Origin: Actinomycetota bacterium
GTDB taxonomy: Bacteria > Actinomycetota > Acidimicrobiia > Acidimicrobiales > Ilumatobacteraceae
Assembly (NCBI GenBank): GCA_009704425.1
Contig: WLEG01000113.1
Span: forward strand, 1 to 6,089
Length of the DNA: 6,089 bases
Direction of reading: 5' to 3'
Below are positions 4,927 to 6,089 of this stretch, piece by piece; within the stretch, counting starts at the first letter, position 1, and each line of letters starts with the position of its first letter. The position numbers were made by a program, and so were the translations under genes. The notes beneath the pieces are model-generated. The model was given only the letters and a program-made list of their open reading frames with translations, was not told the DNA's origin and ran no database searches.

Positions 4927-6089
4927 ATGCGTCCAGAGGACAATCGCTCGAGGAGGCCCGGTTCGTCGCGACTGTTCGCGGTCCCGGCGGGGGCCGCACT
5001 GTCGGTGGTCGTGGCGGCGATCCTCGCCGCGTGCGGTGGCTCCGGTGGCCCGTCGACCGGTGAATCATCGTTGGGTGGTTCGTCGGGAGATTCTCCGGAG
5101 GTCGAATGCGCGGGGAGTGCGACCGATGCGGGCCTCGGTGACGGAGCGGTGTGTGCCGACAACGGGTTCCGGCCGACCGCGGATGACTTCTCCTTCCCGA
5201 ACTGGGCGGGCGTTCAGGATCAAGACGGCGGTGACGGCTTCACGCTGGACACACTCGTTCGTCTGTACGGAGCGTCCGAGGTGTGCGTGGACGGCATCGC
5301 GGATCCGTGCGAGCCCACGCCCATCGCCACGCAGACGATCGAACAATGGTCGAGCGCGTTGGCCGGCGGTCGTTGTGAGGGGATGGCCACTCTGAGTCTG
5401 CGCTACTTCCTGGGTCTGGACCGGTCCGGTGTGGCGTCCACCGTCGAGTTGTCGCGCCCGAACGTCTCGCTGGAACAGGAGATCAACTACTGGTGGTCGA
5501 CCCAGTTCGTCGACGAGGTGAAGGCACAGGCGGCCGAGTCGCGCACCAAGGATCCGGTGACGTTGACCAAAGAACTCGCCTCCGGTTTGACGGTGGGACT
5601 CGGCTACACGATCGGCATCTACGACGAGGGCTTCGGTCACGCGGTGACACCGTTCGCGGTGACCAAGGTCGACGCGGGGTACGTCATTCACATTTACGAC
5701 AACAACGCCCCCGGGGAGATCCGTCGGATCACCGTCGACGAGGCGGCCAACACCTGGACCTACGACCAAGCGGCGTCGAACCCCGATACGCAGGGCGGGA
5801 CGACCACGGCGTGGTCGGGCTCCACCGGCACACTGGAGTTGACGCCGATGAGCGCGCGCTCGGCGCCGTTCGCGTGTTCCTTCTGCGATCAGGGCGACTC
5901 GGAAGGCGCCGCCACGACGAAGGGATACGTGTCGGTCAATCTGGCCGCCGGTGGATCGACCGGCGACCCCGCCGCAGGTCTGCTGATCGCCACCTCCGAC
6001 GGTCGACGGGTCGGTGTCGCCGGCGGCGTGGTCGTGAACGAGATCGCCGGCGCGACCTACACCGTGGGCAAGGGCGGACTGGGCACCAG
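4927..6089 (+). CDS. Lipoprotein with putative papain-like cysteine peptidase domain (3' end beyond window)
   Basis: The frame is open from the ATG at 4927 to the window end (387 whole codons). The N-terminus has arginines at 7-15, a hydrophobic segment 16-34 and lipobox LAAC with lipidated C36, then a Gly/Ser-rich tether (37-56). The globular part starts near 61. Residues 78-94 include GFRPTADDFSFPNW, followed by GGRCEGMA (C150), FGHAVTPFAV (H238) and YVIHIYDNNAPGE (D258, N259, N260). This Cys...His...Asp/Asn order and spacing, with a Cys at a helix start and a GHA strand, is that of papain-fold peptidases. The other mature cysteines pair well as 61/76, 120/128 and 317/320 (CSFC), leaving C150 free as the likely nucleophile. 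From about 333 a new beta domain starts, with ATSDGRRVG and VVVNEIAGATYTV. The enzyme would act outside the membrane, as protease, amidase or transferase. No usual papain oxyanion Gln is seen six residues before C150. The substrate is unknown. The divergent 972-aa lipoprotein is a possible partner. Confidence 0.85.
   Translation, partial: MRPEDNRSRRPGSSRLFAVPAGAALSVVVAAILAACGGSGGPSTGESSLGGSSGDSPEVECAGSATDAGLGDGAVCADNGFRPTADDFSFPNWAGVQDQDGGDGFTLDTLVRLYGASEVCVDGIADPCEPTPIATQTIEQWSSALAGGRCEGMATLSLRYFLGLDRSGVASTVELSRPNVSLEQEINYWWSTQFVDEVKAQAAESRTKDPVTLTKELASGLTVGLGYTIGIYDEGFGHAVTPFAVTKVDAGYVIHIYDNNAPGEIRRITVDEAANTWTYDQAASNPDTQGGTTTAWSGSTGTLELTPMSARSAPFACSFCDQGDSEGAATTKGYVSVNLAAGGSTGDPAAGLLIATSDGRRVGVAGGVVVNEIAGATYTVGKGGLGT

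Noticed and set aside
5065..5769. 234-aa minus-strand open frame opposite the peptidase-like gene.
   Set aside because: It is antisense to a frame with lipobox, strong ribosome site and catalytic motifs. Its composition is typical of a shadow frame.
1..6089. CRISPR array, tRNA, insertion sequence or integrase signatures.
   Set aside because: No regularly spaced repeats, no cloverleaf or CCA-end pattern, no transposase-like protein and no terminal repeats were seen while reading both strands.

Overview
The window is GC-rich, densely coded DNA. It looks like an actinobacterium, perhaps a marine Acidimicrobiia-type lineage. That placement is an inference from base composition, TANNNT-type -10 boxes seven or eight bases before start codons, the actinobacterial-style P450 sequence and the abundance of secreted lipoproteins. 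No mobile element, tRNA, rRNA or CRISPR array was seen. Four genes are visible, two of them cut by the window edges.

Left part (1-1810): the N-terminal 108 codons of a cytochrome P450 on the minus strand (1-325) lie head to head with a complete aldehyde dehydrogenase on the plus strand (389-1810). The dehydrogenase closely resembles gamma-aminobutyraldehyde dehydrogenase (PatD) and has all the catalytic residues. The 63-bp gap carries one TANNNT box per gene, placed so that transcription would start at or next to the A of each ATG, so both genes look leaderless. A P450 and an aldehyde dehydrogenase could act in one oxidative catabolic route, but the window does not show the substrate.

Middle (1811-4791): the dehydrogenase converges on a 972-aa minus-strand gene. 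The 62-bp gap is nearly filled by one long hairpin (1819-1871), probably a two-way terminator. The 972-aa product is a predicted lipoprotein (lipobox cysteine C32). It has a Ser/Thr/Asp-rich tether and a very long beta-rich body with ten further cysteines. I recognise no family.

Right part (4792-6089): a second lipoprotein gene runs divergently from the first (4927 to beyond the window end). After its lipobox it carries what looks like a papain-type cysteine peptidase fold with a C150/H238/D258 candidate triad, then a CxxC and the start of a beta domain. The 135-bp gap between the two lipoprotein genes has an AT-rich island with a perfect 14-bp palindrome that puts a TACTAT -10-like box on both strands, plus a GAAC-N4-GTTC motif resembling a Gram-positive LexA box. 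The most interesting part of the window is this divergent pair: a surface-anchored putative cysteine peptidase and a large unknown surface protein that appear to share one regulatory region.
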